A stretch of 19,601 bases of DNA from an uncultured Cryomorphaceae bacterium (GTDB lineage: Bacteria > Bacteroidota > Bacteroidia > Flavobacteriales > Schleiferiaceae). How positions within the stretch are numbered: position 1 is the first letter of the stretch; the number at the start of each line of letters is the position of its first letter. The translations under genes and the position numbers were made by a program. Shown one piece after another: positions 1-7,503 of the stretch. Under the pieces are notes generated by a model that was given only the letters and a program-made list of their open reading frames with translations, made no database searches and was not told the DNA's origin. The DNA lies in assembly GCA_937900215.1 (NCBI GenBank), contig CALCFH010000346.1:1-19601 (forward strand), written 5' to 3'.

Positions 1-2792
1 GAGTATCCTCTTCCCGCAGTATTCGTTACTGCTCCATTTGCTACATTCATCCAAGCCTCACTCGCCGCATTGTACCAATACATATTCTGGGTGTTCGCAT
101 GCACATCTGCACCCACTGTACCCAGTTGACTCAAAGCTACTCCTCCTACTGGCAGACTCACATTGTGCCAACCCGCTGAAGAAACATACTGCTCTGCCGT
201 TACCGTTCCAGATCCTGAAACTGCGCCGCCCACTTTTAGTTGAGCATAGCCTGTGGCATCGGCGTTTAATGTGATGGAGCCATTGTTTACTAGATTCTCT
301 ACAATAGAAAATGTTGTGTTTGGACTCAAGCGGATGCTAGCGCCTTCGTTGATGACGCTTTCAGAATTTCCAGAATATTGAAGCTCTGAGGAGCTGCTTG
401 GATTAATGCTAAATTGAATATCGTCTAAGGCAAATTCATCGCGACTACCACTTCCAGAAACATCATCGCTAGACCAACGCAAATAAATGAAGTCTCCACT
501 GGACATGTTGAGTCCAGTAACAATAGCCGATCTTCTGTATGAAATCCATGCTGCTGCACTGCTTGCCTCCTCTGATATCAAGTCTAAAGTTGAAATATCC
601 GTGTAGACGTTATCGTCATCGCTATAAGCCACATTAAAATTATTGGCTCGAGGCTGATCAGGATAAACGTAAATTAGATAATCCAATAGAATTGAAGTCG
701 CTGTAACACCCGTTTGATTCTGAATTCTAAGTATTACTGTCCCGGGAGTAAAATCACTTCCCCCTGGATTTATGCCAAAACTTGAATTTCCAGTGAAGGT
801 TTCGAAAGAATAAAATCCTCCTGTTGAAACATTTCCAACACTGCTTCCCCGAGCTAAGTCTCCAGAGGTATCAGTTCCACCGAAGGCAACACTTCCATCT
901 GACATTCCGGTTACGCTCCATGCATCAGAGTCCAATTGACCAGCGCCGGGTGAAGAAGCAAAACCAGCCCCAACATATTCTCCATTGTTCACTCCTGTAA
1001 CACTAGACTCAAAATCGATGGTAAAAATCTGATCTGCAGTGGTAATTTGCCAACCAAAAGTCGGTGGTGCCGTTATATCAAAAGATGAACTCACAACATC
1101 TGAAACCAGCCCATCGCTAGCGGTTAATTGTCTAGAAATTTCTGCGACAGTATGGGTTAAACCTGTAAAAGTAGCAAGACCGCTAACGGATGCAACCGTA
1201 ATAGTCCCGCCCGTGAGTGTTCCATTCGAAGTAATATCCACATCCAAATCATAATCGGTATCTCTATTTCCGTTTGCGTCTATGGCTTCAACGGTAACAT
1301 CAGTCATAGCAACATTCACTTGAGTATTTACTGGTTGAATTGCAAAACTCAATGCTGAATAGTCTACATCTATAATTATATTATTGCCTTCAATGGCACC
1401 CAAAGTGAAAGTTGAATTAAAACCAGAGCCCGCAGCATCCCCTGTGAATCCATGTCCGGTTGCAGGAATACTGAAATCCAGTATGCTTCCGTCTACAATT
1501 GAAGAAGTGTTTAAATAAACGTATAGAGTTACATCCACAGACCCGCCGTCGGCTATCACTAAATTTCCAGTTGTTAAGGGTATCAGAATTTCTGCGTCAG
1601 CTATTGTTGCACTTCCGATGGTGATAAATGAAGTTCCATTGTGAAGACCTACACCTTGTATTGCGTCTGTCCAATCGGCCGTATTCCCAGATCCAGGAAC
1701 TACCCGAACGCTGAGAACGTCCGTGCTCAAGCCATCCCCCGATGCTTGATCCTCAATAGTAAAGGTGAAAACAGAAACTGCGTTCAGGAGAGTTGTAACA
1801 TCCGCTGCAATGATAGATTTTGTTCCAACTTGACTTATTGGATCAAACACTTCGGTATCTGTATCATTTGGATTTGTTGCCGTTCCGCTTACAGGAATAG
1901 TTACATCTGAAGCGCCTGTTGAGCTCAATACAACATCCGCAGATTTTGCTCCTGGAGTGGAAGGAGAAAAACGGACGTAGACCGTTCTAGGTTGAGATAC
2001 AATGTTACCTCCAGATTGAAGAAATACAACGGTATCCTGAAAATTCACATTGTCTCTACTTACTTGAAAATCTGTGGGAGCTGTTACAATGGCATTTGCC
2101 GTTAAGCCAGAGCCGCTGAGTGTGAAGGAGGAAGAGGAGGTTGAAGAACCCACGTCTACGCTTCCGAAAGTGCCGTTGAAGCCTGTTAGATCTTCAGTGA
2201 GAGACGATGAGGGCGACACAGTTCCATTAACAATCAAATCATTTCCAGTACCATCACCAATACCTCCAGAACCGCCTGTTGACTCAGCGAACATATAGAA
2301 CCGAAAGGTAACTGCACTACTAGAAGCGGATTGGGAAAAAGTAAAAGTGAAGTTCTGCGTTGAAGTATTATCTGTTATTGAGTACTCCGTATCTAAATTA
2401 GAAGTATACCCATCCAAAGAACTCCTTAAAGCCACTGCACTAGGGCCAGTGCCTGATCTCTGAATTTGAATGTAGATAGAACTAACTGAAAATTCATAAC
2501 CTGAATTAGGAGTAACCGTAAACTCCATATAATCATTTCCACTCACAGCGTTTGCAATACTGCTGGTAGCCCAACCCGTAGCGTTGAAACGTCCACCGTT
2601 ACTGGAAGCCGTTAATCCCGCTCCTCTAGTTATGCTAGAATTAGATATGTTCGGATCATTAAAAATAGATGTTGCGCTTGTCTCATCTCCTGCTAGTGAA
2701 GAAAATTCAAAGCTTACTATTTGGGATCTGCTCTGAAGTGCAAAAAAGAGAAATAGCAAAAAAAACGATTGCTTTAATAGCGTCATGGTCAT
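1..2792 (-). CDS. Large secreted multidomain surface protein, probable T9SS cargo (3' end outside window)
   Basis: An uninterrupted minus-strand frame runs from ATG at 2792 to the left edge (930 complete codons, no stop), so the C-terminus is missing. An in-frame second ATG lies at 2786. Residues 1-24 form a signal peptide ending ...SRSQ. Residues about 26-190 form a beta-sandwich region with the phrase RGAGL and RSGTGPSAVALRSS, common in Bacteroidota secreted proteins. Residues about 192-307 look like an Ig-like 'choice-of-anchor'-type repeat ending in VTIPVSGTATNP. About 308-575 contain further Ig-like segments, including SFAIQPVNTQ. About 578-800 contain AGQLDSDAWSVTGMSDGS and a GGTDTSGDLARG motif, seen in bacterial extracellular proteins. 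The last part (AEQYVSSAGWHNVSLPV) is typical just before T9SS C-terminal domains. No catalytic motif is visible, so adhesion or surface display is only an inference. Confidence 0.85.
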   Translation of the reverse strand, partial: MTMTLLKQSFFLLFLFFALQSRSQIVSFEFSSLAGDETSATSIFNDPNISNSSITRGAGLTASSNGGRFNATGWATSSIANAVSGNDYMEFTVTPNSGYEFSVSSIYIQIQRSGTGPSAVALRSSLDGYTSNLDTEYSITDNTSTQNFTFTFSQSASSSAVTFRFYMFAESTGGSGGIGDGTGNDLIVNGTVSPSSSLTEDLTGFNGTFGSVDVGSSTSSSSFTLSGSGLTANAIVTAPTDFQVSRDNVNFQDTVVFLQSGGNIVSQPRTVYVRFSPSTPGAKSADVVLSSTGASDVTIPVSGTATNPNDTDTEVFDPISQVGTKSIIAADVTTLLNAVSVFTFTIEDQASGDGLSTDVLSVRVVPGSGNTADWTDAIQGVGLHNGTSFITIGSATIADAEILIPLTTGNLVIADGGSVDVTLYVYLNTSSIVDGSILDFSIPATGHGFTGDAAGSGFNSTFTLGAIEGNNIIIDVDYSALSFAIQPVNTQVNVAMTDVTVEAIDANGNRDTDYDLDVDITSNGTLTGGTITVASVSGLATFTGLTHTVAEISRQLTASDGLVSDVVSSSFDITAPPTFGWQITTADQIFTIDFESSVTGVNNGEYVGAGFASSPGAGQLDSDAWSVTGMSDGSVAFGGTDTSGDLARGSSVGNVSTGGFYSFETFTGNSSFGINPGGSDFTPGTVILRIQNQTGVTATSILLDYLIYVYPDQPRANNFNVAYSDDDNVYTDISTLDLISEEASSAAAWISYRRSAIVTGLNMSSGDFIYLRWSSDDVSGSGSRDEFALDDIQFSINPSSSSELQYSGNSESVINEGASIRLSPNTTFSIVENLVNNGSITLNADATGYAQLKVGGAVSGSGTVTAEQYVSSAGWHNVSLPVGGVALSQLGTVGADVHANTQNMYWYNAASEAWMNVANGAVTNTAGRGY

Positions 2793-2919
2793 AGTATATA
2801 TTTTGAGTTCAAAAATATTTTTCATTTATTTTCTTTTAATTTGCCCAGTTTTAAGTTATGATTATTAATAGATTGGATTAACTGATGGCTTAACATGGCC
2901 TGATAAAAGAATCAGCAAA

Positions 2920-3375
2920 ATGGATTTATCAGTAGTGTCCAAACTCCAATCTTTTTGTTCTTACAGAGATCGAAGCAGCTTCGAAACCAGACGCAAAGCC
3001 CTTTCCATTGGAATGAATTCTGAGGATTGGATTGAAATAGAATCTCATTTGTTTTCTGAAGGCTTTCTGAATGATCAGCGGTTCACTGAAAATTTTATAC
3101 GTAGTAAAATCAAGCATAATTCATGGGGTAGATTAAAAATTGAACAGGCCTTGTCTCTTCATAAAATCGATAAGGAAATTGTTTCACAAGCATGGTCCAT
3201 CATCGATTCTACTTTATACGAGCAAACATTAAGGTTGCTACTCGCCAATAAATGGAGCTTATTGAATACCAAGACTTCTTTTGATAGGAAACAATCTTGT
3301 ATTCGATTTGCCTTATCCAAGGGATTTGATCTCGACGAGATTCTCAGCGCTTTCAAGCAATTGAAGCTCGAATAA
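2920..3375 (+). CDS. recX: Regulatory protein RecX
   Basis: A 151-aa protein of normal RecX length. RecX binds RecA filaments in the cytoplasm and limits recombinase and SOS activity. The family pattern is visible: the N-terminal CSYRDRSSFETRRKAL segment (residues 13-28), then the helical repeat with EGFLNDQRF (47-55) and RSKIKHNSWGRLKI (61-74), and a C-terminal repeat with RKQSCIRFALSKGFDLDEI (123-141). ATG at 2920 is the first start after an in-frame stop in the leader and places the first family motif at the usual distance. recA is not in the window, so the gene is not in a recA-recX operon here. It converges with the next gene, leaving 4 bases between stop codons and no visible terminator hairpin. 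Confidence 0.93.
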   Translation: MDLSVVSKLQSFCSYRDRSSFETRRKALSIGMNSEDWIEIESHLFSEGFLNDQRFTENFIRSKIKHNSWGRLKIEQALSLHKIDKEIVSQAWSIIDSTLYEQTLRLLLANKWSLLNTKTSFDRKQSCIRFALSKGFDLDEILSAFKQLKLE

Positions 3376-3379
3376 GACT

Positions 3380-4726
3380 TCATGATTTTAGAAAGACTTT
3401 TTTAGAGGCCACTATCTCATCATTCACAAACAATAAAAGAAGTACGAGACCCTTTTCGGTTCCTTTCCAATAGAACTCTGGTCCGCCTCCTTCTGCAATC
3501 ACCCTCCCTGATTGAGCTCTTACTTCCCAACGTATTTTGTCTTCCTCAAGTAGATGGGTTGCTCTAAATCCAAAATCAGTTTGCTCAATTATAGGTTTGG
3601 GTCTGTTGAATACTGTGCTTTGAATTACAGTATTGCCGCTGTGTACGTTTATAGCGCTATCCTGAAATGCTAAGCCCGCATCAATCGTTTCTGACAAAGA
3701 CTCGAAATAAATCCGCCTTTCCTTCTCCCGATTATATATTGGGTAGTGACTTCCTAAACCAAAACTGCTTACGCTAAAAATGAATTTAGTCGAGGGTGGA
3801 ATATTCGAGAATACTACAGATTGTGCCGAAGCCGACGCATTGACAATAACACCCAGATCTGACATAGAATAATCATCTGTATAAACCCAACCATCCGCTG
3901 GTCGGAAAAGGGAAGGAGTGCTGAATCCACTTACTAAAAACCCACGAACCAAAGTATCAAGGCTGTTCATACTCCAGTTAACCCGGATAGTTCTGGGGCT
4001 TAAAGTTTCAATCCATAATGAGTCTGGACCCGATTCTGGTTTAACATGGAATCCAACTACCTCAAAATAAGCGGTATCCATTGCAGGCATATTGTTTCCG
4101 TCATTCTCAAAAATCCAACTGTTGTCTAGATCAGAATTCCATATCTGATATTGCCAAATTGGATGAGCGAATCGTATCGACATACATCTAGCATTGTCTA
4201 CTTCAGGAATTGCAATGGACGAGAAAGAACCCCGTATTGAGAAAGGCTCTGCGCTAGAGTTGGTATTAAATCTATCGTTTTGCCACGTATTTCCTTCGAA
4301 GTTTATTCCAGCTATGATGCGGCACGAATCTAAGGTGCCCTGAAAGGCAAAGATTTGATCGCCAGCCGATGATAATCCACAAAGAGAGCCGAAAGTTGTG
4401 CCCAAATTTGGTATTATAGAATTTCCTTGACAATAAAAGTTCAGAACTGTACCAGCGGGAAGGAATCCTCCAGAAGTATTCAGCCAACTCAAGCTGTTTT
4501 CTGTTTGATGTGAAAAGCCTAGAGAGTCTGTTGCACCCCATCCGTTGTCTGTAAATCTAATTTCCGTAGAATCAGCTAAATTTTTCCAAACAACCACTGA
4601 AAATCCATCTGGCGCATCTGTTCTAAATGCTAAAAACTGAATATCACCGGGATCTAGTTTTGTTTGTGCAATGAGCGTAAAGTGTTGAATTAGTGCCAGA
4701 GAAAAAAGCAGAATAAATTTATTCAT
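3380..4726 (-). CDS. Secreted protein with lamin-tail-like N-terminal domain, FN3-like domain and a T9SS-like C-terminus
   Basis: A 448-aa protein. Residues 1-20 form a signal peptide (hydrophobic core FILLFSLALIQHFTLIA). Residues about 25-225 begin with DPGDIQFLAFRTDAPDGFS and contain EIRFTDNGWGATD, the pattern of lamin-tail-like or 'GDIaFvgFnaDgpDgf' secreted domains. Residues about 232-327 look like a fibronectin type III fold (PDSLWIETLSPRTIRVNWS ... FIFSVSSFG). The end (about 375-448) has the outline of a type A T9SS sorting domain: RWEVRAQSGRVI, then EKGLVLLLLFV in place of the usual 'G-x-Y' strand, then ASKKVFLK. No enzyme motif was seen, so the function is unknown, most likely extracellular or surface-attached. 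It is divergent from the beta-barrel gene at 4894. Confidence 0.85.
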   Translation of the reverse strand: MNKFILLFSLALIQHFTLIAQTKLDPGDIQFLAFRTDAPDGFSVVVWKNLADSTEIRFTDNGWGATDSLGFSHQTENSLSWLNTSGGFLPAGTVLNFYCQGNSIIPNLGTTFGSLCGLSSAGDQIFAFQGTLDSCRIIAGINFEGNTWQNDRFNTNSSAEPFSIRGSFSSIAIPEVDNARCMSIRFAHPIWQYQIWNSDLDNSWIFENDGNNMPAMDTAYFEVVGFHVKPESGPDSLWIETLSPRTIRVNWSMNSLDTLVRGFLVSGFSTPSLFRPADGWVYTDDYSMSDLGVIVNASASAQSVVFSNIPPSTKFIFSVSSFGLGSHYPIYNREKERRIYFESLSETIDAGLAFQDSAINVHSGNTVIQSTVFNRPKPIIEQTDFGFRATHLLEEDKIRWEVRAQSGRVIAEGGGPEFYWKGTEKGLVLLLLFVNDEIVASKKVFLKS

Positions 4727-4785
4727 TTTGTAATATTTTACTGCAATATTCAGAAAAATAATTGAATTACATTTCGAGTATACGG

Positions 4786-4811
4786 TATCCGTTTATCACC
4801 GAAAACGGGTA
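4786..4811. other. Imperfect hairpin in the 4727-4893 divergent intergenic region
   Basis: TATCCGTTT (4786-4794) pairs with AAACGGGTA (4803-4811) across an 8-nt loop, giving 9 bp with one G-T pair, followed on the plus strand by TTTT. It lies upstream of both flanking genes, so it does not end either one. It could be a leader structure or a protein site, or chance. Confidence 0.3.
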
Positions 4812-4838
4812 TTTTCAAAAAGTCTTGGTCATGTCATC

Positions 4839-4867
4839 TTTAGCATTCTGAAAAAATCATATCTTTG
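4839..4867 (+). promoter_or_regulatory. Probable Bacteroidota sigma-70 promoter of the beta-barrel gene
   Basis: TATCTTTG at 4860-4867 is a perfect match to the Bacteroidota -7 consensus TAnnTTTG. TTTA at 4839-4842, 17 nt upstream, is a one-mismatch -33 TTTG. The predicted start near 4873 gives a leader of about 20 nt before ATG at 4894. Confidence 0.45.
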
Positions 4868-4893
4868 AGTAAGTCAAACCAAAACCTATCCTA

Positions 4894-5652
4894 ATGAATA
4901 TCAGAAAGTTCAACACTTTAAATGCATTTCTTTTTGCAGGGGCTATGGGCATATCTACCTTTTCCTTTGCCCAAGATGCACCACCGCCTCCCCCTACAGA
5001 GGAATCTACATTTACTCCACTTATTGAACCAGGTGCTATGGCTTTAGGATTAAATTTTGGCCTGCCTGGGGTTGGACTAGACTTCGCCTATAAAATCAAT
5101 CAAAGCTTCTCAGCAAGGGCTCGTTTTCAGACATTACCCTTTGAATTAAATGATTTTGAATACACACTAGACGGACAAGATTTGCTTGCGGATGTAACTT
5201 TAAATTTTAGTCAAATTGGTATAGTCGCAGACTATTATCCATTCAAATCCAGCTCATTTAAATTAATGGCGGGAGTATCGTATTTCATCAACAATTCGTT
5301 CTCTGCAACCATTGCAATTAATGATACTCTGTATGTTGGTGAGGATGGCAGTGATGCAGATGATTTGGGTGATTTCGTTTTCTACCCAGATGATATTGGA
5401 ACCATCACTATCGCTTCAGAGTGGGGACAAATAGTGCCGTACATGGGTCTTGGATTTGGCCGTGCAGTGCCGAATAAGAGAGTTGGTTTTGGCATTGAAT
5501 TGGGAGCCTATTATATTGGAGCACCGGATGTAAATGTAGATGCAACGGGAATGTTGACTGAGACATCTGAAGAAGAAGCCGGACTAGAAGAAGGCTTGTC
5601 TGAGTATGCTTGGCTTCCACAAATTAATTTGCGCCTTTCAGTACGTCTATAG
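4894..5652 (+). CDS. Outer-membrane beta-barrel protein, hypothetical
   Basis: A 252-aa protein. Residues 1-26 form a signal peptide (AGAMGISTFSFAQ, cleavage expected after FAQ). A Pro-rich stretch follows (DAPPPPPTEES), then alternating hydrophobic and polar strands typical of a small barrel: GAMALGLNFGLPGVGLDFAY, FSARARFQTLPF, SQIGIVADYYPF, FKLMAGVSYFINN, IVPYMGLGFGRA, RVGFGIELGAYY and a final QINLRLSVRL strand. Two acidic segments (GEDGSDADDLGD and TSEEEAGLEEGLSEY) are probably extracellular loops. Such barrels sit in the outer membrane. No substrate can be named. A surface lipoprotein gene follows after 68 nt with no clear promoter between, so the two are probably cotranscribed. Confidence 0.8.
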   Translation: MNIRKFNTLNAFLFAGAMGISTFSFAQDAPPPPPTEESTFTPLIEPGAMALGLNFGLPGVGLDFAYKINQSFSARARFQTLPFELNDFEYTLDGQDLLADVTLNFSQIGIVADYYPFKSSSFKLMAGVSYFINNSFSATIAINDTLYVGEDGSDADDLGDFVFYPDDIGTITIASEWGQIVPYMGLGFGRAVPNKRVGFGIELGAYYIGAPDVNVDATGMLTETSEEEAGLEEGLSEYAWLPQINLRLSVRL

Positions 5653-5720
5653 ATTCTTTGTATCTCAGATTCAAGTGTTTCGTTCTAACAGTCAAACAAC
5701 AAACCTTTATTCCTAACGCC

Positions 5721-7349
5721 ATGAAAAAAACCATCGCCTTTGTATTATTGATCACATTGCTGTTCATTCAAGGGTGCTCTACCGACTTTATTGATGATTT
5801 CAGCCTGAGAATCAAGCCAGAAATTATTGATTATTCTGCTCAACTTGAGATCATAGACGAAGAAAATCCAAATTCAAGTCTGCCAAATCTTACATTGAGT
5901 ATTGTTTCGAGAAATTCAAACGATGTGTTTGAAATATCGGGTGCTCAAAGTTTTCAGTTGGTAGATGGTAGAATTGGAATTGGATTGCATCCACGTGCTA
6001 ATCCTGACCCTAGTAATCCTGTCACAGTTCGTATGAAAATTCAGGCAGATGGCTATTTAGATAAAATCTTTGAGGTGGTTTTTTCTACAGATGAGAAAAC
6101 GCAGTATGTTCAAATACCGATGGTAAATATTGCCAATCCTCCAACTGGAGTGCAATTCAATTTGGGGTCCGCTTCACTCATGTCAGGTGCGTTGAGCCAG
6201 CCCTATACTATGAATTTAAACCCAGCAAACGGTAGTACAACAGGAATGTCGTTAACCATGCCTACTGGAACCCAGTTTTTTGATCGAATGGGCAATCCGA
6301 TTTCTGGAAGCCAAGTAGATATTCAAGTGGGATATTTTGATGCTGATAATGAGAGTTCGATGGATGCCTTCCCAGGCGGTTTTTCGGCTGACAGCATCAG
6401 TCAAAGCAATGGTACAGGAGCCTCTGGCTCTTTTATAACCGCTGGATTTACTACCATGAATATGGAGATAAACGGACAAGAAGTTAAAAGCTTCAACCAA
6501 CCGATCACTGTTAGCATGGATATCAGCAGCAATACAGTTAATCCCAATACAGGTATGCAAGTTCAATTGGGAGATGTGATTCCGGTTTGGAGCTACGATG
6601 AAACGGTAGGGAGCTGGGGCTTTGAAACGGATGGAACAGTAACTCAAGGTGCAAATGGCTTGCAGGTTTCTTATCAAACCACACACCTTAGCTGGTGGAA
6701 TTTAGACTTTTACGGACAAAGATGTTGCGGGAGCACTTGGAATAGAGTGAACGGTAGCTGGGTATATCAATATTTAGGTCCATGCGCCAATGTTACTTTT
6801 TCTATTCCTGGTTGGAATGTAAATGACAAGGGTATGTTTAGAGTGAAGGTGGTGTATGCTGGAACCAATCAGGTAATTAGTTACTATGCCGACAAAATCT
6901 ATGAATTGTATAATGGAAAAACCATTAGCTATTTAGGCGTTCCAAACTTTAACGTAGAGATAAAAGTATACAGATTGTCTACAGGAGATCTCGTTGGATC
7001 AAGCGCAATAACCACTTTGTGTACGGGTAACATCCCACTAAATTTAAATCTTCCACAACCTACAACGATTACATTCCGAGTAGAAGGCTATTGTAAAGAC
7101 AATAATTTGATCCGTATTAATCCTAGTTTCTGGGTTTATTATAGAGAGACTGATCTCTTATCTAATCGTTGGTATCAAACCTTGGGTTATGTAAGCGGTG
7201 GATTTGGAACTACCAGTTCTGTTGAGGTAGGTAAAACCTATGATTTCAGAGCTTACTTTAACGGAAGAACCATAGATACCACAGCAACAATTGATAGGTT
7301 GAATTACAATATTCAACTTGAACTTGGCGATTTCTGCAATGACTTTTAA
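5721..7349 (+). CDS. Surface-exposed lipoprotein, paralogue 1
   Basis: A 542-aa lipoprotein. I place the start at ATG 5721, not at the upstream in-frame ATG 5658, because 5721 begins a clean lipoprotein signal peptide: MKK, hydrophobic core, lipobox IQGC with Cys19. The mature N-terminus CSTDFIDDF resembles the flavobacterial lipoprotein export signal (S-D-D-F-E type) that sends lipoproteins to the cell surface. Residues about 25-145 look like a carboxypeptidase-regulatory-like or Ig-like region containing GIGLHPRANP and a QADGYL segment. Around 285-325 is WSYDETVGSWGFETDG ... TTHLSWWNLD, a motif of ZU5/FAM171-like extracellular proteins. The C-terminal half has conserved Cys355, Cys434, Cys458 and Cys539, the last in a terminal CNDF. 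The function is unknown. It is a full-length paralogue of the next gene and ends at a strong terminator. Confidence 0.85.
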   Translation: MKKTIAFVLLITLLFIQGCSTDFIDDFSLRIKPEIIDYSAQLEIIDEENPNSSLPNLTLSIVSRNSNDVFEISGAQSFQLVDGRIGIGLHPRANPDPSNPVTVRMKIQADGYLDKIFEVVFSTDEKTQYVQIPMVNIANPPTGVQFNLGSASLMSGALSQPYTMNLNPANGSTTGMSLTMPTGTQFFDRMGNPISGSQVDIQVGYFDADNESSMDAFPGGFSADSISQSNGTGASGSFITAGFTTMNMEINGQEVKSFNQPITVSMDISSNTVNPNTGMQVQLGDVIPVWSYDETVGSWGFETDGTVTQGANGLQVSYQTTHLSWWNLDFYGQRCCGSTWNRVNGSWVYQYLGPCANVTFSIPGWNVNDKGMFRVKVVYAGTNQVISYYADKIYELYNGKTISYLGVPNFNVEIKVYRLSTGDLVGSSAITTLCTGNIPLNLNLPQPTTITFRVEGYCKDNNLIRINPSFWVYYRETDLLSNRWYQTLGYVSGGFGTTSSVEVGKTYDFRAYFNGRTIDTTATIDRLNYNIQLELGDFCNDF

Positions 7350-7369
7350 CTAACGGATAACGGATAGAG

Positions 7370-7403
7370 TAAAGAAAGAGGGCTATTAGCCCTCTTTCTT
7401 TAT
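7370..7403 (+). terminator. Rho-independent terminator after lipoprotein 1
   Basis: A perfect 14-bp stem (7371-7384 with 7388-7401, AAAGAAAGAGGGCT) with a 3-nt ATT loop, extended by one A-T and one G-T pair. It lies 20 nt after the stop codon and its 3' arm is T-rich. It separates the two paralogous lipoprotein genes into different transcription units. Confidence 0.88.
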
Positions 7404-7440
7404 TTATAGAATCCCCAGAATCAGGTATTTGGTACTATTT

Positions 7441-7474
7441 TTTGAATTTATAAAAACAAATAATTGTATATTAG
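7441..7474 (+). promoter_or_regulatory. Probable promoter of lipoprotein 2
   Basis: TTTG (7441-7444) as -33 and TATATTAG (7467-7474, one mismatch to TAnnTTTG) as -7, spaced 22 nt. The predicted start is near 7480, giving a leader of about 24 nt to ATG 7504. It sits just after the terminator of the preceding gene, where a new promoter is expected. Confidence 0.45.
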
Positions 7475-7503
7475 CCCTTCGTCAAGAATCTAATCCAATT
7501 GTT

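Noticed and set aside
1039..2298. Plus-strand open frames at 1039-1254, 1641-1910 and 2074-2298
   Set aside because: They lie opposite the continuous minus-strand secreted-protein frame, have no recognisable domains and no promoter; they are shadows.
2810..2817. Minus-strand TATTTTTG as a -7 element for the large secreted protein
   Set aside because: It fits TAnnTTTG, but no -33 is seen at proper spacing, the leader would be only about 12 nt and the region is very AT-rich, so chance is likely.
5658..5720. Upstream in-frame starts of the lipoprotein genes (5658 and 7429)
   Set aside because: They would place charged and polar residues ahead of the lipoprotein signal peptides; the MKK/MKR starts at 5721 and 7504 are canonical.
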